The notes under the pieces are model-generated. The model saw nothing but the letters and a program-made list of their open reading frames with translations. It ran no database searches and was not told the origin of the DNA. 64,000 nt of DNA from Pleomorphomonas sp. (GTDB lineage Bacteria; Pseudomonadota; Alphaproteobacteria; Rhizobiales; Pleomorphomonadaceae): contig JARKNW010000177.1 in NCBI GenBank assembly GCA_029976075.1, forward strand, positions 1 to 64,000. The letters are read 5' to 3'. The position numbers and the translations under genes were made by a program. Shown here in pieces: positions 43,851 through 52,760 of the stretch. Positions within the stretch are counted from its first letter, which is position 1; each line of letters opens with the position of its first letter.

Positions 43851-44993
43851 ATGAAAATCGTCATAGCCCCAGATTCCTTCAAGGAAAGCCTGTCGGCCCT
43901 GGAAGTCGCCACCCATATCCGCGCCGGCTTCAGGGAAGTCTTTCCCAACGCCGACTATGTTCTGATGCCGGTTGCCGACGGAGGCGAGGGGACGGTGGAA
44001 GCCATGGTGGCTGCCACTGGCGGAACCGTGGTCCACCTTGGCGTGTCGGGGCCGCTCGGCCAGCCGGCCGATGCCTTCTTCGGTCTGACTGGCGATGGCA
44101 AGACCGCGATCATCGAAATGGCCGCCGCCAGCGGATTGATGTTGGTTCCATCCGAGGCTCGCGATCCGCTCGTCACGACCACTTTCGGCGTCGGGCAACT
44201 GATCGTCGAGGCACTCGACAGGGGGGCTCGTCACTTCATCGTCGGCATTGGCGGCAGCGCCACCAACGACGGCGGCGCCGGCATGTTGCAGGCGCTTGGC
44301 GTCCGTCTCCTCGATGCCGATGGACAGGCTCTCGGACCGGGCGGCGGTGAACTCGGTCGCCTCGAGACCATCGATGTCTCGGGCCTCGATCCGCGCCTTG
44401 CCGGTTGTTGCGTCGAAGTGGCGTGCGATGTCGACAATCCGCTGGTCGGCCCGCGTGGAGCTTCCGCCGTGTTCGGTCCGCAGAAGGGGGCGACGCCGGA
44501 GAAAGTGGCACTCCTCGACGCCAACCTCAGTCACTATGCCGCTCTCATCGAGGCGGTACTGGACGTGGATGTGGCTCACCTGCCGGGCGCCGGCGCGGCG
44601 GGCGGCCTCGGGGCAGCCTTCAAGGCGTTTCTCGGGGCGGATCTCAAGCCGGGCTCGGAGATCGTGACCACCGCAGTGGGGCTCGAGGCTGTCCTGGCGG
44701 ATGCCGATCTGGTCATCACCGGCGAGGGGCGGATCGACGGTCAGACCATCCATGGCAAGACGCCGATCGGCGTCGCCAGCGTGGCCAAGCGCCGCGGCAA
44801 GCCGGTCATCGGCATCGCTGGGTGTCTGGGCTCGGAGGCGGAGGCCGTGTTCGATCATGGGATCGACGCCGTGTTCAGCGTGTTGTCGCGCTCGTGCTCT
44901 CTCTCCGAGGCATTTGCCGAAGCGGGCGACAACCTGCGTGTCACGGCACGAAATGTCGCGGCCACGCTGAGGATCGGCGGTTTCGGCCGGTAG
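43851..44993 (+). CDS. Glycerate kinase (GarK/GlxK type)
   Basis: A 380-aa glycerate 2-kinase of the type I family, which phosphorylates D-glycerate to 2-phosphoglycerate. The opening [54 protein letters not shown] and [13 protein letters not shown] are all family blocks. The length is normal. It follows the MFS gene by 83 bases and precedes the CdaR-type gene, as in glucarate/galactarate/glycerate clusters. No dehydratase, aldolase or tartronate semialdehyde reductase is present nearby, so the upstream steps must be elsewhere, or glycerate itself is imported. Confidence 0.92.
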   Translation: MKIVIAPDSFKESLSALEVATHIRAGFREVFPNADYVLMPVADGGEGTVEAMVAATGGTVVHLGVSGPLGQPADAFFGLTGDGKTAIIEMAAASGLMLVPSEARDPLVTTTFGVGQLIVEALDRGARHFIVGIGGSATNDGGAGMLQALGVRLLDADGQALGPGGGELGRLETIDVSGLDPRLAGCCVEVACDVDNPLVGPRGASAVFGPQKGATPEKVALLDANLSHYAALIEAVLDVDVAHLPGAGAAGGLGAAFKAFLGADLKPGSEIVTTAVGLEAVLADADLVITGEGRIDGQTIHGKTPIGVASVAKRRGKPVIGIAGCLGSEAEAVFDHGIDAVFSVLSRSCSLSEAFAEAGDNLRVTARNVAATLRIGGFGR

Positions 44994-45067
44994 TCCGCAA
45001 GCAGACGAGTGGCGGAGCGGATCCGTGCCTGCCGTAGTATGCTGCCCGCCTCACCGGAGAGGTTCTC

Positions 45068-46255
45068 TTGGATCGCGCGTCGCAGACCTACACCCTGCTG
45101 CACATGGATGCGGCGCTCGCCCAGTCGATCGTCGATCGTTCGATGCAGATCATCGACCGCAACGTCAACGTGATGGACGCCCGCGGTATCATCATCGCCA
45201 GCGGTGATCGCAGCCGCATCGGCACCATGCACCAGGGTGCGCTGCTGGTGCTCGACAAACAGGACGCGGTAGAGATCGATGGCGAGATGGCGCGGCGCCT
45301 CAACGGCGTCAAGCCGGGTGTCAATCTGCCGCTGCGGAGCCAGAACAACATTGTCGGCTGCATCGGCCTGACAGGCGAGCCGGGCGAGGTGTCGCGCTTT
45401 GCCGAACTGGTCCGCCTCGCCGCCGAGACCATGCTGGAGCAGGCGCGCCTGATGCAGCTTCTGGTGCGCGACGCTCGCCTCCGCGAGACGCTGGTTCACA
45501 GTCTCCTGCGCGGCGAGGAGATCACGCCCTGGCTGCGTACCTGGGCCGAGCGGTTGGGAATCGATCTCGCCACGCCGCGCGTGGTGGCGGTGATCGAGAT
45601 GACAACCGGCGGCGCCGACGTGAAGACGGTGGTAGCCGAGCTCGAGCGCCTGCACGGTCTTCTCAATCTGCCATCGCACAACAATCTGGTGGCGACCATC
45701 TCGCTCAACGAGATCGTCGTCCTGAAGCCGGCGCTGAGCGGTCAGGGCAGGTGGGATCTCGACGCGCATCGCCATCGCATCGAGAAGCTGCTGTCGCGGA
45801 TGACCGAAGGAACGCGGCTTGACCTGCGCATTGCCCTCGGCCGCTATTTCCCGAGCGAGCAGAACATCCCGAAGTCCTATCAGCTCGCCAAGGCGACGCT
45901 GGCGGTCGGCAAGCGGCGCTGGCCGGACAGGTCGGTGTTTCTCTATGACGATCTTCGCCTGCCGGTGATGCTCGACACGTTGGGGCAGAGCTGGCTGATC
46001 GACGATATCGGTTCGCCGGTCGATGCGTTGATCGAAGCCGACCGTAGTGGCCAGCTTGTCACCACTCTCAACGCCTGGTTCGAGCAGAACATGCACATGG
46101 GGCGGACGGCGGAGGCGCTTGGCATCCACCGCAATACGTTGGAGTACCGGATGCGTCGCATCCGCGAGATCACCAAGATCGAACTGAACTCGGTCGAAGC
46201 CTGCTTCGGCCTCTACCTCGGCTGCATGTCGCGGACGTGGCAGGGCAGGCCCTGA
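45068..46255 (+). CDS. cdaR: CdaR-type sugar-diacid transcriptional regulator
   Basis: A 395-aa regulator with an N-terminal putative sugar-diacid recognition domain (MDAALAQSIVDRSMQIIDRNVNVMDARG, then ASGDRSRIGTMHQGALLVL) and a C-terminal PucR-type helix-turn-helix (MGRTAEALGIHRNTLEYRMRRI). In E. coli, CdaR activates the galactarate, glucarate and glycerate genes. I take TTG 45068, with GGAGAGG upstream. An ATG at 45104 begins the conserved domain directly and is the alternative. It probably senses glycerate or a diacid and controls the preceding transporter and kinase. Confidence 0.9.
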   Translation: MDRASQTYTLLHMDAALAQSIVDRSMQIIDRNVNVMDARGIIIASGDRSRIGTMHQGALLVLDKQDAVEIDGEMARRLNGVKPGVNLPLRSQNNIVGCIGLTGEPGEVSRFAELVRLAAETMLEQARLMQLLVRDARLRETLVHSLLRGEEITPWLRTWAERLGIDLATPRVVAVIEMTTGGADVKTVVAELERLHGLLNLPSHNNLVATISLNEIVVLKPALSGQGRWDLDAHRHRIEKLLSRMTEGTRLDLRIALGRYFPSEQNIPKSYQLAKATLAVGKRRWPDRSVFLYDDLRLPVMLDTLGQSWLIDDIGSPVDALIEADRSGQLVTTLNAWFEQNMHMGRTAEALGIHRNTLEYRMRRIREITKIELNSVEACFGLYLGCMSRTWQGRP

Positions 46256-46441
46256 GGGTACCTCGAACGTTCCTTGCCGGTGGGGATTGCTGGAAAAGGA
46301 AACGTCCTTCATTCACCCTTCGCGCAACAAAAGCGTTATTTGCGGACTTTTCCCGGCAACATCGTCCGACTATCATGGCTCCAGCCTCGAAGAGGCGCGG
46401 TCGGCTTCCGGCGAGACCAAGCCAGTTTCTTTTGCCCAAGG

Positions 46442-47278
46442 ATGTGCCCGTTGTCCGTCAGCCCTCAGTCCGTGAGCCGCCCCCTCGATGCCATCGATCC
46501 GGTATGGGCGCGCGTTCGGCGGGAAGCCGCCGCCGTGGTGGAGAACGAGCCGGCGCTGGGCGGCTTCATGCACCTCACCGTGCTCGATCACGTGAGGCTG
46601 GAGGATGCCGTTATCCAGCGGGTGGCCGATCGTCTTGGCAACACCACCGTGCTCTCGGCGATGATCGCCCAGGCGTTTCGCGAAGCGGTGGCCGATGACG
46701 CCGATATTGCCGCCGCCTTTCGGTCGGATATCGTTGCCTTCGAAGATCGCGATCCGGCCTGCGACCGGTTCATCGAGCCGCTGCTCTACTTCAAGGGCTA
46801 CCACGCCATAGAGGCTCACAGACTGGCGCACTGGCTCTGGAACCGTGGCCGGCGCGACCTGTCGCTCTATCTGCAAAGCCGATCGTCGGAAGTGTTTCAG
46901 GTGGATATCAACCCCGGCGCCCGACTTGGACGTGGGCTGTTCTTCGATCATGCGACCGGCATTGTCATTGGCGAGACGGCCGTGGTGGAAGACGACGTGT
47001 CGCTCCTGCAGAATGTCACGCTCGGCGGTACCGGCAAGGAGACCGGTGATCGTCATCCGAAGATTCGCCACGGCGTGATGATCGGCGCGGGGTCGAAGAT
47101 CCTGGGCAACATCGAAGTGGGCTGCTGCTCGCGCGTGGCGGCCGGTTCCGTGGTGCTGAAGTCGGTGCCGCCCGGCACCACCGTGGCGGGGGTGCCGGCA
47201 CGGGTGATTGGCGAAGCCGGCTGCAGCGATCCCTCCCATTCCATGGAGCAACGTCTGCCAGAGGGGGGCGAGGGCTGA
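46442..47278 (+). CDS. cysE: Serine O-acetyltransferase
   Basis: First committed step of cysteine synthesis: acetyl transfer from acetyl-CoA to serine. A 278-aa protein with an N-terminal helical domain and a left-handed beta-helix of hexapeptide repeats from about residue 145. SSEVFQVDINPGARLGRGLFFDHATGIVIGET-type motifs (quoted in part) and NVTLGGTGKETGDRHPKI are diagnostic, including the catalytic Asp and His. I start at ATG 46442, although the ribosome-binding site is poor. A frame open back to 46274 looks like leader noise. The DUF3126 gene follows, as in most Alphaproteobacteria. Confidence 0.92.
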   Translation: MCPLSVSPQSVSRPLDAIDPVWARVRREAAAVVENEPALGGFMHLTVLDHVRLEDAVIQRVADRLGNTTVLSAMIAQAFREAVADDADIAAAFRSDIVAFEDRDPACDRFIEPLLYFKGYHAIEAHRLAHWLWNRGRRDLSLYLQSRSSEVFQVDINPGARLGRGLFFDHATGIVIGETAVVEDDVSLLQNVTLGGTGKETGDRHPKIRHGVMIGAGSKILGNIEVGCCSRVAAGSVVLKSVPPGTTVAGVPARVIGEAGCSDPSHSMEQRLPEGGEG

Positions 47279-47431
47279 GAAAGAGCGGGGGAACCATGCA
47301 ACCGGCCCGCCGTTCAAGGGTTTCCTTGCCAGCCCGTCCGTGCCAGAACACGCCAACGTCGGCGACTCGTCGCCGTCCGGTCTGCCGCTCCTGTTGCGAG
47401 CGATGGCCGACAATCAGACTGGAGAATTAAC

Positions 47432-47644
47432 TTGACCAAAGACGACATCGCCCGCATCGAGAAGTTCATGCGCAAGACGCTGCAGTCCCCGACCATCAGC
47501 GTGCGGGTGCGGCCGCGCAAGACTGACTCGGCCGAGGTTTATGTGGGCGAAGAGTTCATTGGCGTCGTCTACGAGGACGACGAGGACGACGACAAGTCGT
47601 TCAACTTCCAGATGGCGATTCTCGCCGAGGATCTGGCCGGCTGA
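47432..47644 (+). CDS. DUF3126 family protein
   Basis: A 70-aa cytoplasmic protein of unknown function, conserved in Alphaproteobacteria directly after cysE. The sequence MTKDDIARIEKFMRKTL, and VYEDDEDDDKSFNFQMAIL near the end, are typical. TTG 47432 is the start, supported by GGAG nine bases upstream and by the family's N-terminus. A strong terminator follows 32 bases after the stop, so this ends the cysE transcription unit. Confidence 0.9.
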   Translation: MTKDDIARIEKFMRKTLQSPTISVRVRPRKTDSAEVYVGEEFIGVVYEDDEDDDKSFNFQMAILAEDLAG

Positions 47645-47676
47645 TTGGCTGCGCATCGACGTCGACGCGCCGTTAC

Positions 47677-47723
47677 ACAGAACGCTCCGTGTTTCATGAG
47701 AACACGGAGCGTTCTGTCTTTTT
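47677..47723 (+). terminator. Strong intrinsic terminator after cysE-DUF3126
   Basis: A perfect 17-bp stem, ACAGAACGCTCCGTGTT (47677-47693) with AACACGGAGCGTTCTGT (47701-47717), has a 7-base loop and is followed by CTTTTT. It is also stable on the minus strand and may serve the convergent gene ending at 47764. Confidence 0.92.
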
Positions 47724-47763
47724 GACGTTATCGGTTTGGCGGGCGGTCGGCGCGCGACGACCT

Positions 47764-48516
47764 CTAGGCGGTGACGCCAAAGGACAGGAGAAGCACTCGC
47801 ACGCCGCTCTTGATGCCATCCCAGTTGGCAAGCATTCCCTTGCGGAAACGGATCTGGACGGAGAGGTCGCTGCCGGCGTGGATCTCTGTCAGGCAGGAAG
47901 CCGGGTACTGGCTGTCGTCCGGCGCCGTGCAATGCGTGGTGAACGGGGTGGTGGAGCCGGCTTCGAAGAACACTTCCTCGCCGCTCAGCCCCGAGTCCTC
48001 CGACATGCGGTGGCCGACAAGGCCCTGCGGAGCCGGGATGGTCCCTTCCTCGAAAAAGTGCTGATAGACGTTGATCAGCCGGCCGACGCTGTCGGTCGGC
48101 GTATCACGCGTGCGGATGGTCAGGTAGACGATCGGGGCGTCGGCGCCGAGATCAAGGAAGTCCTTGCGGAAAGCGCGTGTATACCCGGCCATCTCAGGGA
48201 AATGCACCGCCAGGTCGATACGATCATGCGGTCCGACGTTTCTCTGATCTGCGAAGCGGAACATGTTGGCCGGAATAAGCAGCCGCTGCTGGCCGATGAA
48301 CAGCGCGATTGGCGCGGGATCGGTCGAACGGCCGTCGTGGCTGTCCAGGTTGCCGGACAGGTTGATCAGAACGTTCACCAGCATCACGCCGCCGGCCAGC
48401 AGGAAGGTGGTGAGAACGGCGCGCAGGAACCACGCCGTCGCGCTGGTCCGGCGTCGGGTCGGACGTCGGGCTGGACGAAGCAGGCTCTCGTCCGAATATG
48501 CCGCGTACTGGGTCAC
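47764..48516 (-). CDS. Membrane-anchored protein of unknown function
   Basis: A 250-aa protein with a basic N-terminal tail (RPARRPTRRRTSATAW), one transmembrane helix (about 29-50) and a periplasmic domain of about 195 residues. The domain contains four Cys-flanked or Pro-rich turns (THCTAPDDSQYPASC) that may hold a disulfide. It resembles uncharacterised proteins common in Rhizobiales but I cannot name the family. It converges on the DUF3126 gene. Confidence 0.7.
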   Translation of the reverse strand: MTQYAAYSDESLLRPARRPTRRRTSATAWFLRAVLTTFLLAGGVMLVNVLINLSGNLDSHDGRSTDPAPIALFIGQQRLLIPANMFRFADQRNVGPHDRIDLAVHFPEMAGYTRAFRKDFLDLGADAPIVYLTIRTRDTPTDSVGRLINVYQHFFEEGTIPAPQGLVGHRMSEDSGLSGEEVFFEAGSTTPFTTHCTAPDDSQYPASCLTEIHAGSDLSVQIRFRKGMLANWDGIKSGVRVLLLSFGVTA

Positions 48517-48703
48517 GACCGCCTCCCGATTTGAAACAGATGTCCAGATGGCCGCCGTCGGCCATCTTCAAGACACCGCAGAACCCCGCCTGTTTCGTCA
48601 GTTGGTGCGCGGCGCGGTGCCGCGGCCCGCGCTTTGCCACGCTGTCGGCAGGTCGGTCCTTATTGTTTCATTTCGGATCAGGGTTAAGGCGGGGTTAACG
48701 ACA

Positions 48704-49033
48704 ATGAATGTCGAGATTCTGATAACGTGTTTTTCGATCGCTCTGGGCTTTGCGCTGGCAGGCGTTCTCTCGTCTTTGTATCAGCTGGTGACCTCGAAGC
48801 CGGCCCGTTTCGAAATGCACGCCGAGACGATCGTGCTCGGCGTCGTGCAGACCTTCCTCATCATGTTCGCAGGGCCGGCCATCCTTATGCGCAACGCCAT
48901 CCGTGGCCGCCGGATCGAACATCGCAACCTCGGCTGGCTGGTGGCATCAACCGCGATCGCCGGCGCGTGGAGCCTTTGCTCGGGCGTGATGCTGATGCCG
49001 TTCTTCATCGTTGTGGCCCAATCCATCGGCTGA
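48704..49033 (+). CDS. Small membrane protein, DUF6949-like
   Basis: A 109-aa protein with three hydrophobic helices (about 4-26, 45-65 and 78-100). SLYQLVTSKPARF and GRRIEHRNLGWLVASTAIAG resemble the rhizobial DUF6949 family, whose function is unknown. The true start is ATG 48704. The frame is open further upstream, but that part overlaps the divergent gene and is not membrane-like. The family name is from memory. Confidence 0.7.
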   Translation: MNVEILITCFSIALGFALAGVLSSLYQLVTSKPARFEMHAETIVLGVVQTFLIMFAGPAILMRNAIRGRRIEHRNLGWLVASTAIAGAWSLCSGVMLMPFFIVVAQSIG

Positions 49034-49337
49034 TCCGGAGAAGCCGACCTTGGAGTACCGGCGAGGAAACGCGACAAAGGTCAAGGCTCTCTTCCATGCT
49101 GATCAACGACGATGGTGCTTGGGGTACAAAGCTTACCGCAACGTTTTCTTGAAGGGCCAAGCCTTGGCGGTAAGGCCAAAGTAGAACTGCCAAACACTCA
49201 ACTTTGAAAGATTTCCGAAACGGTTCGTCCCTACAGTTGCTCCTCATGCTTGTAGGCGGGGCGTGGGGGGACATGTCGCGGTTCAGCTCGGGAGAAGAAG
49301 CAGAACGGAATAGAGCGTGCTACCCTGAGGTGGCAGC
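49034..49337. other. Intergenic region before the GGDEF-EAL gene
   Basis: About 300 bases without a supported gene. I see no tRNA or repeat array, and no clear riboswitch. GGAG at the end (GAGGTGGCAGC) serves as the ribosome-binding site of the following gene. Confidence 0.5.
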
Positions 49338-51384
49338 ATGAACCTTCTTGCCTTCCTGCGTTTCCGCAAGGCGGACATTCTGCGGAAGGCGGCTAACCTG
49401 CTGCCCATCATTTTCACTGCCGTCTTGCTTGTTTTCGCTGAAAACTCCGCCCTTGAGGCCTATCGCACTTTTTTGCGCATCGAATCGTCGAACGCCAGCG
49501 AAGCCATCCAGGCTGGACGCGATATCGGCGATCAGGCCAAACTCGTCGAAATGTCCCGCCGCAAGCTCGGCAACCGCCTGATCCTCGGCTTCACGATGGA
49601 CGATGCCAGGGACATCCGCGAGGCGCTCCGGCGGTTGCTCGATACGGTCGAACGTGCCCGTCCGGCCTTCATCATGCCCGGCGACGCGGTACTGATTTCA
49701 CAGATCGACAGTATCGCCGAACTTGCCCTGGGGCTGAACATCGCCTTTGAGAATGTCGGCCCCGACGACACGGCCGTCCTCAACGCGCTGGATGGGGATC
49801 TTCGGCGCCTGTCCGAGAAGTTCCGCCTGCTGCAGGAAAACATGTCCGAGCAAGGCACGCGCTATATTGCCCTGCAAGGCGAGACCTTGTCGGCAAGCTA
49901 CTCGGCGATGCTGAAGCTCTCGATCGCCATGATCGGTGCGATCGTGTCGATGCTGGCGCTTCTGGTCCTCAATCGTCGTGCAACCTGGCAGGCCAACTAT
50001 CGTGCCGATCACGACGTCACGACCGGGGTGCTCAATCGCCGGGCTTTCGAGCGGTGGATCGAGGGCATCCATTTCGATCCGCAGGCTTCCAAGGCGGTGA
50101 TGGTATTCGACCTCGACAATTTCAAGGAGGTCAATGACGAACTGGGGCATATGGCCGGCGATCATGTGCTCAAGGCATTCGTGGAAAATCTGGTCGTCTC
50201 CTTCGGTCAGGATGCCCTGGTGGTGCGCTGGGGGGGGCGATGAGTTCGTCGTCGTCGTCTCCACCGAGGGGTTCGTCGAGGCCGGCGCGGTGACCCTGCT
50301 GCGTGCCTCGTTCGCGCGGCTGCAGACCGTCGTGCGGTTCGGCGACACGGATATCGACGTTCGCTGCTCCGGTGGTGCCGCCGTCTGGCCATCCGACAGC
50401 CGCGACTTTCACGAAGTCCTGCAACTCGCCGATCTCGCTCTCTACAAGGCGAAGTCGCGCGGCAAGTCGCGCTTGCAGTTTTACGACACCGACATTCTCA
50501 ACGAGCGCCACAAGGTGCTGGCATTGCGCGAACGGCTGAGGGCAGCGCTGCGCGACGGCGAGCTCAGCCTCTACTGGCAGCCTCAGGTCGACGTGGAGCA
50601 CGGCTACGTTCCGTCGGCCGAGGCGCTGATCCGCTGGACGGATCGCGAGACTGGCCGCATCGTTCCTCCGAGCGAGTTCATTCCAGCCGCCGAAGCGTCC
50701 GACCTCATCATCGAAATCGACAACTTCGTTATCGAGGAAGCCGTCCGTACTGCGGCCAAATGGGCGACCGTCTGGCAGTATCCGCCGATAGCCGCCGTCA
50801 ACGTTTCGGCCATGCATTTCCAGCGGCGCGAATTCGTCGGCCAGATCCGCGACATTCTTCGCCGCCACAATCTCAGCCCCGATCAGTTGGAGCTGGAAAT
50901 CACCGAAGGCGTCATTCTGGGTAACAACACCGAGGTGACGCGCAATCTCAAGGGGCTCGAAGCGCTGGGCGTCCACATCGCGCTCGACGATTTCGGTACC
51001 GGCTATTCCAACATCGCCTATCTGTCCCAGTTGAAGCCGGACAGACTGAAGATCGACCAGACCTTCATCGCTTCGTTGTCGGGTAGTTGCCAGATGGAGT
51101 CGCTGGTGTCGGCGATCATCGGCATCGGCAAGGCCATCAATTGCGAGGTGGTGGCCGAAGGTGTCGAGACTGTCGATCAGCTCGAACAGGTCCAAAACCT
51201 CGGCTGCACTCTCGTGCAGGGCTATCACTTCGCCAAGCCTATGCCAGACGAAGCCTTCCAGACTTGGCGCGACGATAACTATCCCGACGCCGTTGCTTCG
51301 GTGAAGCATCTTCGCCGGCTGGGCAATCGCCTGGCGAGTGCGATGGGGGACGCCGGCCGGGTGCGGGACCGGGATGTACCCTAA
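49338..51384 (+). pseudogene. GGDEF-EAL protein split by a +1 frameshift in a G8 tract
   Basis: A membrane-bound c-di-GMP enzyme of about 681 aa if read through. It has two transmembrane helices (about 20-37 and 200-225) flanking a periplasmic helical sensor, then a GGDEF domain and an EAL domain. The first frame ends at 50243 in RWGGR-stop. The second begins in frame right there and continues DEFVVVV. The switch falls on eight consecutive G (50230-50237), and seven G would restore RWGGDEF. The EAL domain is otherwise complete: SAEALIRW, ELEITEG, DDFGTGYSN, KIDQTFI and VVAEGVET. Options are a sequencing error in the homopolymer, a real mutation, or slippage-based phase variation. An internal start (near 50134) could still give a stand-alone EAL protein. 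Confidence 0.88.
50230..50237 (+). repeat. Run of eight G inside the GGDEF motif codons
   Basis: Eight consecutive G at 50230-50237 encode the Gly-Gly of GGDEF and shift the frame by one. Such runs are prone to slippage and to sequencing error. Confidence 0.9.
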
Positions 51385-51499
51385 GCCGTCGCTTTCCTCC
51401 GTGGCCGCAGGGCAGAGCCCAGCCGATCGGACTTGGTGAACTCGCATAGCGGCGTTATGTGTGGGCCGATCATTGCTTCACTTCCGATCGGAGTACGCC

Positions 51500-51850
51500 A
51501 TGGCCGTGTGGCCCACTGAAATCCGACTTTCCGCCGACAAGCGATCGCTGGCCGTCTCCTTTGAGGACGGCCGCTCCTTTTCCATTCCGGCCGAACTCCT
51601 TCGGGTGAACTCCCCATCGGCAGAGGTGCAGGGGCATGCTCCGAGCCAGCGCGTCACCGTCGACGGCAAGAAGGACGTCAAGATCACGGCGGTGGAACCG
51701 GTGGGATCGTATGCCGTGCGCCTTGTGTTCGACGATGGTCACGACAGCGGCCTCTACACCTGGACCATTCTCTACGAGACTGGACGTGATCAGGAGACGT
51801 TGTTCTCCGCCTACCTTGCCGAGCTCAAGGCAAAGGGGCTTTCTCGCTGA
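51500..51850 (+). CDS. DUF971 domain protein (GBBH-like N-terminal domain)
   Basis: A 116-aa protein of the DUF971 family, the small domain also found at the N-terminus of gamma-butyrobetaine hydroxylases and linked to Fe-S assembly in some proteins. WPTEIRLSADKRSLAVSFEDG and VRLVFDDGHDSGLYTWTILYE are typical. GGAG precedes ATG 51500. It stands alone between the GGDEF-EAL gene and the L,D-transpeptidase. Confidence 0.88.
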   Translation: MAVWPTEIRLSADKRSLAVSFEDGRSFSIPAELLRVNSPSAEVQGHAPSQRVTVDGKKDVKITAVEPVGSYAVRLVFDDGHDSGLYTWTILYETGRDQETLFSAYLAELKAKGLSR

Positions 51851-51920
51851 ACCACGAGCCGGATATGACAGCGCCGCCGCGGGGACCGCGACGGCGTGAT
51901 GTTTCTTGCTTTGGGCAGGA

Positions 51921-52523
51921 TCAGCGGACGACGACGACCTTGGTGCCGACGCCGACGCGCTCGTAGAGGTCGGCGACATCGTCGTTGGTCATGCGGATGC
52001 AGCCCGAGGATACGGCCTGACCGATGGTCCAGGGCTCAGCCGTGCCGTGAATGCGATAAATGGTCGAGCCGATGTACATGGCGCGGGCGCCAAGAGGATT
52101 ATCCGGGCCGCCCGGCATGAAGTAGGGCAGCTTGGGCTGGCGCTTGCGCATGGCAGCCGGTGGCGTCCAGCCCGGCCACTCGGCCTTGCGGGTGATGTGA
52201 TGCTCACCCTGCCAGGTGAAGCCGGGGCGGCCGACGCCGATGCCGTATTTCATCGCCTTGCCTTCGCCGACGACATAATAGAGCCGGCGCTCGGTGGTGT
52301 TGACGATGATCGTGCCGTTGCCGTACGGGCCCGTATAGTCGATCAGTTCCTTCTTGATCGGGCTTTCCATCGGACGCGCCGAGGGGCGGCGTACAATGGT
52401 CTGGAAGCTGCTGCTAGCGGGATCCCAGAAGCGGACGGTTTCCTCTTCGGCACGGGCGGTACCCGTATGAAGCGACGCGGCCACCATGGCAACCGCCGCA
52501 AGGAGAAGCATCTTTCTCATCAT
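51921..52523 (-). CDS. L,D-transpeptidase (YkuD family)
   Basis: A 200-aa exported enzyme that cross-links peptidoglycan at the third residue or attaches proteins to it. The signal peptide (MMRKMLLLAAVAMVAASL) is cleaved near ARA. The catalytic motif is HGTAEPWTIGQAVSSGCIRM, with His and Cys intact, ending in the usual DVADLYERVGVGTKVVVV. Rhizobiales rely heavily on such 3-3 cross-links and carry many paralogues. The start is ATG 52523 or the adjacent ATG 52520. Confidence 0.92.
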   Translation of the reverse strand: MMRKMLLLAAVAMVAASLHTGTARAEEETVRFWDPASSSFQTIVRRPSARPMESPIKKELIDYTGPYGNGTIIVNTTERRLYYVVGEGKAMKYGIGVGRPGFTWQGEHHITRKAEWPGWTPPAAMRKRQPKLPYFMPGGPDNPLGARAMYIGSTIYRIHGTAEPWTIGQAVSSGCIRMTNDDVADLYERVGVGTKVVVVR

Positions 52524-52760
52524 TGTGAAAGAACCGGAATCCAATGGTTTGAGGGGAGCGCAACATATACGAAGTTCGAATCGGCCAGCCGGATCGAACC
52601 TGAAACTGACTACCGACGATGCAGAGCGCGTCGCCGACCTTCAAGCGCTTATGCGGGGAATAGCGATACTGCGGTCGCCTTCATGCCGCTTTGTTGCCAC
52701 AATGCAACGGTCGCGCTCCGGTTTCCGAACCAGCAGGCTACGTCCTGAGGAAGTGGCCCG

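Noticed and set aside
50170-51447. Open frame of 425 codons antisense to the EAL domain
   Set aside because: Mirror frame; the EAL motifs on the plus strand are unambiguous.
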